Assembly: GCF_011074795.1 (NCBI RefSeq)
Contig: NZ_JAAMPF010000012.1
Coordinates: 310,001 to 374,000, forward strand
Direction of reading: 5' to 3'
DNA from: Marinobacter salicampi
GTDB taxonomy: Bacteria; Pseudomonadota; Gammaproteobacteria; Pseudomonadales; Oleiphilaceae
DNA: 64,000 bases
Position 1 is the first letter of the stretch. Every line of letters starts with the position of its first letter. Shown here one piece after another: positions 43,052 to 51,637 of this stretch. Under the pieces are notes generated by a model. The model did no database searches. It was not told where the DNA came from and saw only the letters and a list, made by a program, of their open reading frames with translations. Both the position numbers and the translations under genes were made by a program.

Positions 43052-44074
43052 ATGTCGCAGCCTGTTTTTACGTTTCCGCCCCTGATTCAGCGCATGCTGC
43101 CTAGGCTTGAGCCCTGGTTGCCGGTACTTGCTTTTGCCAGCGGCGTTGCCAGCTTCGTGCTGGTGGACCGGCAGGAGGGACTGGCAAAATGGATCGTGCT
43201 GGCGATTCTGCTTGGCTGGGTCTGGCTGCTGCTGGAGCGGGGCCTGAGAAATTTGTTCACCCGTTATACCGGCCGAGAGATTCCGCCCGTGGTGGGCCGG
43301 CTCGGGGTTCAGTGGGTCCACCAGGAATCCTTTTTTTTCGTTCTGCCATTTTTCTATTTCACCACCTCCTGGAACAGTGGCCAGGCGGTCTTTACCAGTC
43401 TTCTGGCCCTGGCCGGGCTGTTGTCCATTATCGACCCTATCTATTTTGGCACCCTTACACGGCGCAAGTGGCTGCTGATGCTCTACCACGGCCTGGCCGT
43501 TTTTGCGCTGACGCTTACCGCGTTGCCGATCATGTTCGAGATGACCACCGGCCAGAGCTACTACGCAGCTATCGTTGCCCTGGCGACCGTCAGCGTGCTG
43601 ACACTTCCGGGTTTCATCAAGACCCGACCGGACTGGGGCAAATCCCATTGGTTCGCGGTACTGGTCGCGTTGCCTCTGCTGCTTTCGATCGCCTGGTGGG
43701 GGCGCTACTGGGTACCGCCGGCGGCCCTGTGGCTGCAGGAAGCGGCCATCACCACACGCATCTACACCGCCGACAAAGTGCCCGGCAATAATTTCCGGGT
43801 GGTTTCCCATGATGACCTCCACCGCCAGGGGCTGTATGCCTACGCGGCCATACGGGCGCCCCGGGGCCTGAGAGAGACCATCTACCATGTCTGGCTGCAC
43901 GAGGGCGAGGTGGTTGACCGCATACCACTGGCAATCGAGGGCGGCCGGGAAGCGGGCTACCGCTCATGGACCCACAAGCTGGCCTTCCCCAACGACGCCC
44001 GCGGCAAGTGGCAGGTCCAGTTGCTGACGGAGCACGGCCAGATGATCGGCGTGCTGAGATTCAGGGTGGAATAG
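43052..44074 (+). CDS. DUF5924/DUF2914-type membrane protein
   Basis: This 340-residue protein has about seven membrane helices in the first two-thirds and a C-terminal soluble beta domain. That domain has Trp-Leu-His-Glu-Gly and Gly-Tyr-Arg-Ser-Trp-Thr-His-Lys motifs, which resemble DUF2914. The function is unknown. The ribosome binding site is poor, so the start may be further downstream. Immediately after the stop, the +1-type frame codes for a clear membrane helix followed by a basic stretch (about 44072-44192), suggesting a frameshifted continuation or a small separate protein. Confidence 0.78.
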   Translation: MSQPVFTFPPLIQRMLPRLEPWLPVLAFASGVASFVLVDRQEGLAKWIVLAILLGWVWLLLERGLRNLFTRYTGREIPPVVGRLGVQWVHQESFFFVLPFFYFTTSWNSGQAVFTSLLALAGLLSIIDPIYFGTLTRRKWLLMLYHGLAVFALTLTALPIMFEMTTGQSYYAAIVALATVSVLTLPGFIKTRPDWGKSHWFAVLVALPLLLSIAWWGRYWVPPAALWLQEAAITTRIYTADKVPGNNFRVVSHDDLHRQGLYAYAAIRAPRGLRETIYHVWLHEGEVVDRIPLAIEGGREAGYRSWTHKLAFPNDARGKWQVQLLTEHGQMIGVLRFRVE

Positions 44075-44192
44075 CGCCCGGTTCTGCAGCCCTTGCGGCG
44101 CTGATCCTTCTGGTGGTGTCGTTGATTGCCCTTATCGCCTGGTATCTGATGCGGCGGGCAGAGCGTAAACGGCTGCAACCGCCCGAACCGCG

Positions 44193-47100
44193 CTACGCGG
44201 CAGACTGCCTGCGGTCCCGGACAGTCTGTATCCATTTGTAGAAGATGGGCACCAGCAATGTACCGAGAACGGTAGCTGCAACCATGCCGCCCAGCACAGT
44301 GATGCCGAGGCTGATTCTGCTGGCTGCACCAGCGCCGCTGGCGAAGACCAGGGGCAATACCCCCAACACGAACGACAGGGCGGTCATCAGTACCGCCCGG
44401 AATCGCAGAACGGCAGCTTTCTGAGCGGCCTCTTCCGTGCTCGTGCCCGACTGGCGCAACTGCATGGCAAATTCTACGATCAAAATGGCTGTTTTGGTGG
44501 ACAGCCCGATCAGTAACACCAACCCTACCTGAGCATAGATGTTATTCGCCAGCCCCATCAGCCATAACGCTGCCATAGCACCAAACATTGCCAGGGGTAC
44601 CGCCCCGATAACTGCAACAGGCAGGCTCCAGCTTTCATATTGGGCAACCAGAAACAGATACACGAAGACCAGCGCCAGCAGGAAGATCACAGCCGCCAGG
44701 TTACCTGCCTGTATTTCCTGCAGGCTTTGCCCGGCCCAGCTGAACTCGTATCCCTGCGGCAGATTTTCCGCGAGCACTTCCATTGTGAAGATGGCATCAC
44801 CACTGGCAAAGCCGGCCGCGGCCTCACCTGAAATCGTTACCGACCGTTTCAGGTTGAAATGCTGAATGCTCGAAGGCCCAAGCACCGGTTTCAGGCTCGC
44901 CAGCGTAGTCAGCGGCACCATATCACCGTCCTGGTTGCGAACAGAGTAATACGAAAGATCGTCCGGACTTTGCCGGAACTCTCCCTCGGCCTGCAAGAGT
45001 ACACGGTAGTTCTTGCCAAAACGGGTAAAGTCATTCACGTACAGTGAACCGAGCTGGGTCTGAAGAGTAGAAAATATATTTGACAGCTGGATACCCAGCG
45101 ACTTGGCCTTGTCCCGGTCCACTTCCAGAAGGTATTGAGGAATATTGGCTCGGTAGGTGCTGTAAACACCGGCGAGCGCCTCCCGCTGATTGGCCTCGAA
45201 AATCAGGCCGTTCATAACCTGAGCCAGCTCGGAAACATCCCGCCCCTGGTTGTCCTGCAGGCGGAAATCAAATCCGGCCGATGTGCCCAACCCTGGGATT
45301 GGCGGCGGGTTGAACACCATGACCTGAGCCTCTGCGATCGACCACAGGCTGGAATAAAGGCGGGGAATGGTGTCAGCGAGACCCAGTTCTTCTGTAGTCC
45401 GAGCCTCCCAGTCCTTGAGGATCACGATGCCCAAACCATTGTTCGAGCCGGCACCGCCCAGCAATGAAAAACCTGAAACAGTGATGAAGTCTGTAACTGC
45501 CGCATCGTTCAGGACCATTCCGGTGACCTTTTCAAGCACCGCGTCGGTTCTTTCCAGTGAGGCAGCATCCGGCAACTGAACATCCACAAACAGGAAGCCC
45601 TGATCTTCCGGTGGCACGAATGCCGAGGGCACGGATTTGAACAATCCCGCTCCGGCAATGAGAATCACAATCAGGGTCACACCTATCAATGCCCCTTTGC
45701 GCAGGAGGCGGGCCACCAGGCTCGAGTAACCACTGGTTCCCATGGTGATCAGTTGTTCGAACGGTCTGAGCCAGCGAATGGGCGCGGCATCCTGCTTGCC
45801 CAGCAATGCCACACACAGGGCCGGGCTGAGAGTCAGGGCGTTGATCGAAGAGATGATCACCGCCACAGAGATGGTCACAGAGAACTGCTGATACAACTTG
45901 CCCGTAATGCCAGGCATGAACGCTACCGGAACAAATACGGCCAGCAACACCAGGGTGGTCGCTATGACCGGACCGGTGACCTCGGCCATGGCTTTGGTGA
46001 CGGCCTCCCGGATAGGCAGCTGTTCCTCCGCCAGAATTCGCTCTACGTTTTCGATGATAACGATGGCATCGTCCACAACGATCCCGATGGCCAGCACCAG
46101 GCCGAACAGTGTAATGGTGTTGACGGAGTATCCCAGCAGCGCCATGACCGCGAAAGTACCGATCAATGAGACCGGAATGGCGATGCTGGGAATGAGCGTG
46201 GCGCGCCAGTTCTGAAGGAACAGGAACACCACCAGGATAACCAGGCCGACTGCCTGAAACAGGGTGACGATCACTTCTTCGATGGATCGACTGATGAATT
46301 CGGTGGTGTCATACAGCACACTGTAACGTACGCCGTCCGGGAAGCTGGCTGCAGCCATTTCCACCGCCTTCCTGACCTTTTCCGCGACCTCCAGTGCGTT
46401 GGCGTCGGGCAGCTGATAGATCACGACAAAAGCCGTGTCCTGATTGTTCAGCTTGGCTGTGGATGTGTAAGAGCGTGAGCCAAGCTCAATGCGCGCCACA
46501 TCCCTGAGCCGGACAAAACCGCCGCCGGACCTGGCGCGAAGAATGGTGTCGGCAAACGCCTCAGGGTCGGCTAACCGCTCTCGAGTCTGGATGCTGTACA
46601 CGAACTGCTGGCCTTCTGGTACGGGTGCCTGCCCTAGCTTGCCAGCGGCGACAATCTGGTTCTGTTCACGAAGCGCCGCGGCTACTTCGGTCACAGTGAC
46701 ATCGAGCGAGGCCATACGCCTCGGATCCAGCCAGACACGCATGCTGTAGTCTTTCGCTCCCATGACCTCAGCGGATGCCACGCCGGGGACCCGGCCCAAG
46801 GCTTCCACCAAATTGTTGGAGGCATAATTACTCAGAAAAACGCCGTCAAGATCGGGGCGGTCCGACGTGAGGTTGATGCCCATCAGCATGTTACCTGCCT
46901 GCTTGCTGACCACGACGCCCTGGCGGCGTACTTCGTCGGGCAGGTAAGGCTCAGCCAACGCTACCCGGTTCTGAACGCTGACCTGGGCGATGTCGGTATC
47001 GGTGCCGCTTTCAAAGGTAAGAATAATCTTCGCTGTGCCATCACTTGAAGCGGTGGACTCGATGTATATCATGCCCTCCACCCCATTGAGCTGTTGTTCC

Positions 47101-47297
47101 ACCGGGCCGATAACGGCCTCTTCCACTACCTGGGAACTTGCACCAGGCAGGGAGGCAGTGACCTGAATCTGAGGCGGCGCCATGTCCGGGTACATGTTGA
47201 CGGGCAGTACCTGCAACGCCAGAAGCCCAGCCAGGGTAATCAGGATGGATATTACAAAGGCAAACTTCGGACGGTGAATAAAAACGCGACTGATCAT
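44193..47297 (-). CDS. RND multidrug efflux permease (HAE1, AcrB-like)
   Basis: This 1034-residue inner membrane protein has the complete RND plan: twelve helices and two large periplasmic loops. The proton-relay Asp-Asp pair lies in Gly-Ile-Val-Val-Asp-Asp-Ala-Ile-Val (near 405), and the partner Lys is in Leu-Ser-Thr-Lys-Thr-Ala (near 940). It should pump hydrophobic drugs or bile-like compounds out through a TolC-type channel, whose gene is not next to it. The ATG overlaps the stop of the adaptor gene (ATGA), so the two are coupled. No TetR regulator is adjacent. Confidence 0.93.
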   Translation of the reverse strand: MISRVFIHRPKFAFVISILITLAGLLALQVLPVNMYPDMAPPQIQVTASLPGASSQVVEEAVIGPVEQQLNGVEGMIYIESTASSDGTAKIILTFESGTDTDIAQVSVQNRVALAEPYLPDEVRRQGVVVSKQAGNMLMGINLTSDRPDLDGVFLSNYASNNLVEALGRVPGVASAEVMGAKDYSMRVWLDPRRMASLDVTVTEVAAALREQNQIVAAGKLGQAPVPEGQQFVYSIQTRERLADPEAFADTILRARSGGGFVRLRDVARIELGSRSYTSTAKLNNQDTAFVVIYQLPDANALEVAEKVRKAVEMAAASFPDGVRYSVLYDTTEFISRSIEEVIVTLFQAVGLVILVVFLFLQNWRATLIPSIAIPVSLIGTFAVMALLGYSVNTITLFGLVLAIGIVVDDAIVIIENVERILAEEQLPIREAVTKAMAEVTGPVIATTLVLLAVFVPVAFMPGITGKLYQQFSVTISVAVIISSINALTLSPALCVALLGKQDAAPIRWLRPFEQLITMGTSGYSSLVARLLRKGALIGVTLIVILIAGAGLFKSVPSAFVPPEDQGFLFVDVQLPDAASLERTDAVLEKVTGMVLNDAAVTDFITVSGFSLLGGAGSNNGLGIVILKDWEARTTEELGLADTIPRLYSSLWSIAEAQVMVFNPPPIPGLGTSAGFDFRLQDNQGRDVSELAQVMNGLIFEANQREALAGVYSTYRANIPQYLLEVDRDKAKSLGIQLSNIFSTLQTQLGSLYVNDFTRFGKNYRVLLQAEGEFRQSPDDLSYYSVRNQDGDMVPLTTLASLKPVLGPSSIQHFNLKRSVTISGEAAAGFASGDAIFTMEVLAENLPQGYEFSWAGQSLQEIQAGNLAAVIFLLALVFVYLFLVAQYESWSLPVAVIGAVPLAMFGAMAALWLMGLANNIYAQVGLVLLIGLSTKTAILIVEFAMQLRQSGTSTEEAAQKAAVLRFRAVLMTALSFVLGVLPLVFASGAGAASRISLGITVLGGMVAATVLGTLLVPIFYKWIQTVRDRRQSAA

Positions 47298-48484
47298 GGC
47301 GCAGTCTCGTCTGCTTTGGCGAGGGCGCCGGTTTGGCGATCAATAAGCATCTGAACCGGATTGACCTTAATCCCAGAGCGGACTTTCTGAAGCCCTTCAA
47401 CGACCACCCGCTCGCCGGCCTCAAGCCCACTCTCCACCACCAGCATGGCACCCTGGCGCGAACCGGTCCTGATAAAACGCTGGGCTACGCGCTGCTGTTC
47501 ATCGACCACCAGGACGAACTTGCCTTCGATGGTTTCCTGAACCGCCATCTGGGGAACCAGCACCTGTTTGTCGCCGGCTTGCCCCTCGATCCGAAGGTTC
47601 ACATAGAGTCCGGGCACCAGCAATGTATCCGGATTCGGAAAGATCGCCCGCATTGCAACCGTTCCGGTGCTGGCATCCGTCTGCACATCCGCGAAGTCAA
47701 GGATGCCCCCCTGGTCATAACGCACCCCATCCGGAAGCGTCAGTTCCAGGAATAGCTGACTGGCGGGTGCAGGCTCGGTAGCGCCACTCCTGGTCCTCCG
47801 AAAGGCAACGTAATCCGACTCGTCAAGCTGAAACTCCACATACATGGGATCAGTCACCAACACCTCGGTAATCGGGCCACTGGCAGGACTGACTACCGCT
47901 CCCTCATCGAAATTCAACCGTCCAATCCAGCCGTCAAAAGGCGCCCGAATCTCAGCGTAATCCAGGTCGGTATCGGCTTTGCGAACTGCAGCTTCAGCAG
48001 CCTGGAGGCGACTCTCTGCGGCACTGAAACGATCCTTGAGCTTGTCCAGATCCACATCGGACAGGAAGCCCTTGCCCGCCACTTCTTCACCACGTTTCAG
48101 GTTCTTGTTAGCGGACCCGACCTCCGCCCTGGCCGCAGTCAACTCAGCTTGAGCCTGCTGGAGATCAGCGCTGGCACGAGTATCCTCCAACCTCACGAGA
48201 ATCTGCCCTTTATTTACCCGTGAGCCCTCCTTAAAAAGGATTTCCCGGATTTCCGCTTCGATACGCGGCATAAGGCCAGCCCGCGCCGAGGCCGCTGTTC
48301 GGCCAACAAAATCACGGGAGGGGCGTACTTCGGAATCGTCAAGAACTACGATGGAAACAGCCACCGGGCCGGTTTCGGGGGGTTTGGCTGGTTCAGAGCA
48401 GGCAACCAAAGCAGCGGCAAAACTCGCCACCAGTAAAAAGCGCTGGATCGATCTGGAGGGAACAGCACACTTGAAACAAGGCAT
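47294..48484 (-). CDS. RND efflux adaptor lipoprotein (AcrA/MexA-like)
   Basis: This 396-residue protein has a lipobox near residue 29 (Leu-Val-Ala-Cys), a lipoyl-like domain, a helical hairpin (about 100-165), a beta barrel and a membrane-proximal domain. It links the RND permease to the outer membrane channel. ATG at 48484 has AAGGAAG seven bases before it; the longer frame to 48529 is not used. The overlap with the permease start confirms the operon. Confidence 0.93.
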   Translation of the reverse strand: MPCFKCAVPSRSIQRFLLVASFAAALVACSEPAKPPETGPVAVSIVVLDDSEVRPSRDFVGRTAASARAGLMPRIEAEIREILFKEGSRVNKGQILVRLEDTRASADLQQAQAELTAARAEVGSANKNLKRGEEVAGKGFLSDVDLDKLKDRFSAAESRLQAAEAAVRKADTDLDYAEIRAPFDGWIGRLNFDEGAVVSPASGPITEVLVTDPMYVEFQLDESDYVAFRRTRSGATEPAPASQLFLELTLPDGVRYDQGGILDFADVQTDASTGTVAMRAIFPNPDTLLVPGLYVNLRIEGQAGDKQVLVPQMAVQETIEGKFVLVVDEQQRVAQRFIRTGSRQGAMLVVESGLEAGERVVVEGLQKVRSGIKVNPVQMLIDRQTGALAKADETAP

Positions 48485-48685
48485 TTTCTGGCTTCCTTGC
48501 TTAGAGAGGTAGGTGCGACCGTGACACAACTCCCTGGCGGTTCGACATTAAGCTTAGTCGAGCCCTCAATCGCTGGCCAAGATCTTTGACCCGTAAAAAG
48601 TCTGCTATCTTTATTACGAACAGGATCAGTTTTCGCGTCTGGTCGTACGCAAATTTCAACGATCCTTTTACAGGTGAACACGACG

Positions 48686-49249
48686 ATGAAAACGCGTTTT
48701 TTACCGGTACTAGTGGGACTTTCTCTAGCGGGCTGTTCCGCCCAGGACAAACTGCAAGTGGGTGTTGAAGACCCATGCGACTCCTTACAGGGCATCGTTG
48801 CCGACTATCCCTCGGGATTCGGCAACTATCGCGGTAAGGCAATCAATTTCCGTTCAGTCACCGTGTTCAGTGCCCGCGAGGAAATAATCAAAGGCCACTG
48901 CGAAATCTGGGAATGGGCCAACATGGACACCGCCTATGTCTGCTCAGCTACAGCGCCCAACAGTGACGTGGCTTCGGCACTCTACGACCAATCTGTGGCG
49001 TCTATCGCTCAGTGTCTCGGCGGCAACTGGAGCCAGGAGGAAACTGACCGCATCCGTGACGGCGAGAATGCCGGTATTGCAACCCGCTTTTCCGAGTCGA
49101 CGCAGGCAGGACCTAACGTGTCTGTTCACCGGGTGGGATTCCGGCGCAACCATTCTATCTATGTGTATGTAGGAACACCTCGCCGGTTGACTGACCTGAG
49201 ATCCTGCGGCCGCTTAAGATCGGTGAGTCAAAGAGTACGCAGAATCTAA
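48686..49249 (+). CDS. Lipoprotein of unknown function
   Basis: This 187-residue protein has a signal peptide and lipobox Leu-Ala-Gly-Cys (Cys17). The mature part has six more cysteines that could form disulfides in the periplasm. No recognisable domain is present. ATG at 48686 has an AGGTGA site; the frame starting at 48674 is longer by four codons. It is divergent from the RND adaptor and convergent with the extensin-like gene. Confidence 0.7.
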   Translation: MKTRFLPVLVGLSLAGCSAQDKLQVGVEDPCDSLQGIVADYPSGFGNYRGKAINFRSVTVFSAREEIIKGHCEIWEWANMDTAYVCSATAPNSDVASALYDQSVASIAQCLGGNWSQEETDRIRDGENAGIATRFSESTQAGPNVSVHRVGFRRNHSIYVYVGTPRRLTDLRSCGRLRSVSQRVRRI

Positions 49250-49295
49250 TTTTTCCAGTGATTGGTGACGCTCGCCTTCGTTTTGAAACCTGCCG

Positions 49296-50003
49296 TTAAT
49301 GACAGAGCCCGAAGGTACTGGTATCCAGGTGGAAATGGTTCTCGTGGGGCTGGTTGTAGTCCGGCCCCAGCACAGTCCCGAAGTAGTCGCAGGCGGCGGC
49401 GTGGGTCTCGCGCAAAAACCTGCGTTTACCTTGCTCGCTGTGGTTGCTCCAGTCCTTTAGCACGCTCACGGATTGGCCGTCCTCGGTGCGGAATGCCGCA
49501 ATATCCACCGCTGATGCAGTGGCATGTTCGCTGCGCCTGGCCCGTTCACGGTTATAAATGTTCCGGCAGGCGAAGCTTCCATAATGCTGAATAGAAGCCA
49601 CCTCTGAGCCCAGATGGGTCCTGGCCAGCGATTGCAATTGCTGGCGCTCGAACATTAGCCAGGAAACCGTCCAGGGACAGCTGACTGTAAAGGGGGAACT
49701 GAACTCAACGCCCGTGCTTTGCAACCTGACCACATTGGTGAGTGGGCAGGACGCCACCGGCGTGTAATCCTCCAGAGCAAGGTAATCCACCGCGCCCTCA
49801 GGCGCTGCCTGTAAAACCCCAAGGCACTGCTCAGGCTGGTCTTTGAGCCGGGTCAGCTTCCAGCCGGTAACCGGCGTCATCTTGTGCTCAATGGCCAGGG
49901 GTGCCCAGGGGTCCCAGGCCGGAGGTAGAAGTTCCCAGGGCCTGGTCGCCGCGACAGCTATCAGCACCAGAGCCAGGGTCAGCCATTTAACGGTACGGCC
50001 TAT
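49296..50003 (-). CDS. Extensin-like domain protein with probable ATA start
   Basis: The family domain (Extensin-like_C, about residues 45-235) is clear, with Cys residues, a His-Ala-Thr-Ala-Ser-Ala-Val-Asp-Ile-Ala motif and a Glu-Asn-His-Phe-His-Leu-Asp end. This matches a D-Ala-D-Ala peptidase-like zinc fold. No ATG, GTG or TTG is found before GTG at 49967, which lies in the middle of the membrane segment. An AAGGAG site at 50010-50015 is spaced six bases from an ATA at 50003, which would give a full N-terminal hydrophobic anchor. ATA start, or ATG misread as ATA, is the best reading; if not, use 49967. It is probably anchored at the periplasmic face. Confidence 0.75.
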   Translation of the reverse strand: MGRTVKWLTLALVLIAVAATRPWELLPPAWDPWAPLAIEHKMTPVTGWKLTRLKDQPEQCLGVLQAAPEGAVDYLALEDYTPVASCPLTNVVRLQSTGVEFSSPFTVSCPWTVSWLMFERQQLQSLARTHLGSEVASIQHYGSFACRNIYNRERARRSEHATASAVDIAAFRTEDGQSVSVLKDWSNHSEQGKRRFLRETHAAACDYFGTVLGPDYNQPHENHFHLDTSTFGLCH

Positions 50004-50027
50004 GTTGCTCTCCTTGTGACTTTACCT

Positions 50028-51359
50028 TCAGTGTCCACCGATCAGGCTGGCGCCGTAGGTAATCATGATCCATAACAGCACCACCACCGGCAGATATCGG
50101 CCCACGAGATAGATCCGCCATTCCCACCAACGGCTTTTGGAACCGAGGACAGTACGGATCCGCTGCGGCGGTATGAACCAGCACAGCAGTGCTGCACCGG
50201 TAATTCCGGAGAAGATAATGATGTTACCTCCTGCGACCCGGTCCACCACATCCAGTACCGGTTCACCTGCGATTCGCCACTCCAGCGGCGTGAAACTCAG
50301 GGCCGAAGCAGTGCCAAGGACAAGCATGACGACGGAGACCAGGATCACAGCATTGGTATTGTGCAGGCGGAATTCCTCTGCCACGGCGGCGATCATGACC
50401 TTCAGCCCAGCCAGCGACGAGGTAAAGGCGGCAGCGAAAAAAAGCCCGAAAAACAGGATGGCCAGCACGCCACCGCCGGCCATGCCGGTAAAAACCCGGG
50501 GAAGAGTCTCGAACGCCAGGGCGGGCCCTTGCCCCGGCTCCATGCCAAAGCTGAAAACAAAGGGGAAAATCATCCAGCCGGCAAGCAGGGCAACACTGGT
50601 TTCCACTGTCGCCACCGTGATACACGCCCGCGGAACGTGGGTTTTGCGCGGAATGAAGCTGCCATAGGTCACCAGGTAGCCCTGACCGATAGCCAGGGTA
50701 TAGAAGGCCTGACCGAAAGCGAACCCCCACAGGCTGCCATCCAGCATCCGGTCCCAGTCGACCCGGAAGAAAAAGTCCCGGGTTTCATCCCAGCCGTCGG
50801 TCTGGGAGGCCCGATAGACAAGAAAGAGCACCACCGCCATCAACGCCGGCATCAGGATCTTGGACAGGCGCTCAATAGCCTGGACGTCACGGGCCAGTAC
50901 CAGAGCCGCCAGTGCCGTGACTGCGATGAAATACCACAGGGAATTGAATCCTGAGCTGAAGTCTTCGAACACGCGGACATCACCCAGTACCGAGTCAACG
51001 GCATAGCCCAGGGTCCAGCCGGTGATCACCAGGTAATAGCTGGTAATGGCCATAGTCACCAGCACCACGAACCAGCCATAGACTGCGCCAAAACGACCGG
51101 CTTGCCGGTAGGTCCCCACCGTGCTGCCCTTGGTAAGCCGCCCCGCGGCAACTTCCAGGATCATGATGGGCATCACCACGACAACCAGGGCAATCAGGTA
51201 GGCAACCACAAAGGCGCCGCCGCCGTTCTCGCCCATCATGTAGGGAAAACGCCACAGGTTTCCGAGGCCCACCGCTGCTGCGGCCATGGAAGCAACGAAA
51301 GCCGGCTCTGAACTCCACTGCTTGCGGGACTCTTCAATGAAGTAGTGCTTACGGAACAT
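50028..51359 (-). CDS. Sodium-dependent symporter (NSS/SNF family)
   Basis: This 443-residue protein of about eleven helices has the neurotransmitter-sodium-symporter signature: Ala-Ala-Ala-Ala-Val-Gly-Leu-Gly-Asn-Leu-Trp-Arg-Phe-Pro-Tyr in helix 1 with an unwound Gly region, and a Glu-Asn-Gly-Gly-Gly-Ala-Phe motif next. It should import amino acids with Na+ at the inner membrane; the bacterial prototypes are LeuT and TnaT. AGGAAGA precedes the ATG. The substrate cannot be told from sequence. Confidence 0.92.
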   Translation of the reverse strand: MFRKHYFIEESRKQWSSEPAFVASMAAAAVGLGNLWRFPYMMGENGGGAFVVAYLIALVVVVMPIMILEVAAGRLTKGSTVGTYRQAGRFGAVYGWFVVLVTMAITSYYLVITGWTLGYAVDSVLGDVRVFEDFSSGFNSLWYFIAVTALAALVLARDVQAIERLSKILMPALMAVVLFLVYRASQTDGWDETRDFFFRVDWDRMLDGSLWGFAFGQAFYTLAIGQGYLVTYGSFIPRKTHVPRACITVATVETSVALLAGWMIFPFVFSFGMEPGQGPALAFETLPRVFTGMAGGGVLAILFFGLFFAAAFTSSLAGLKVMIAAVAEEFRLHNTNAVILVSVVMLVLGTASALSFTPLEWRIAGEPVLDVVDRVAGGNIIIFSGITGAALLCWFIPPQRIRTVLGSKSRWWEWRIYLVGRYLPVVVLLWIMITYGASLIGGH

Positions 51360-51637
51360 GAGGGTCTTCCTGCCCGGGCTGGACCTGTCTAATGGTTAAC
51401 GACGAGTACGAGCCCCATTCTGGCCGCTGTGGCACGAGGAATAAAGCCCTGCGCCATGTCCGCTATCGGTACCACGGCAGACATGGCCAACGGAGTGACG
51501 AAAATGTTAAATGCGTGGCTCGTCATGACCGTTACAATAATGCGGCAAAAGACCAACGCGGTGGTAATTCAACACTGGTATAACTGAGGCGATTTTGTTA
51601 TCGCTGCAATTCACCGCCGGAGAAGGACCACGCTACC

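Noticed and set aside
42858-43052. 64-codon minus frame between efpL and the DUF5924 gene
   Set aside because: Weak codon bias, no ribosome binding site, and it covers the shared promoter region; could be a small protein but evidence is too thin.
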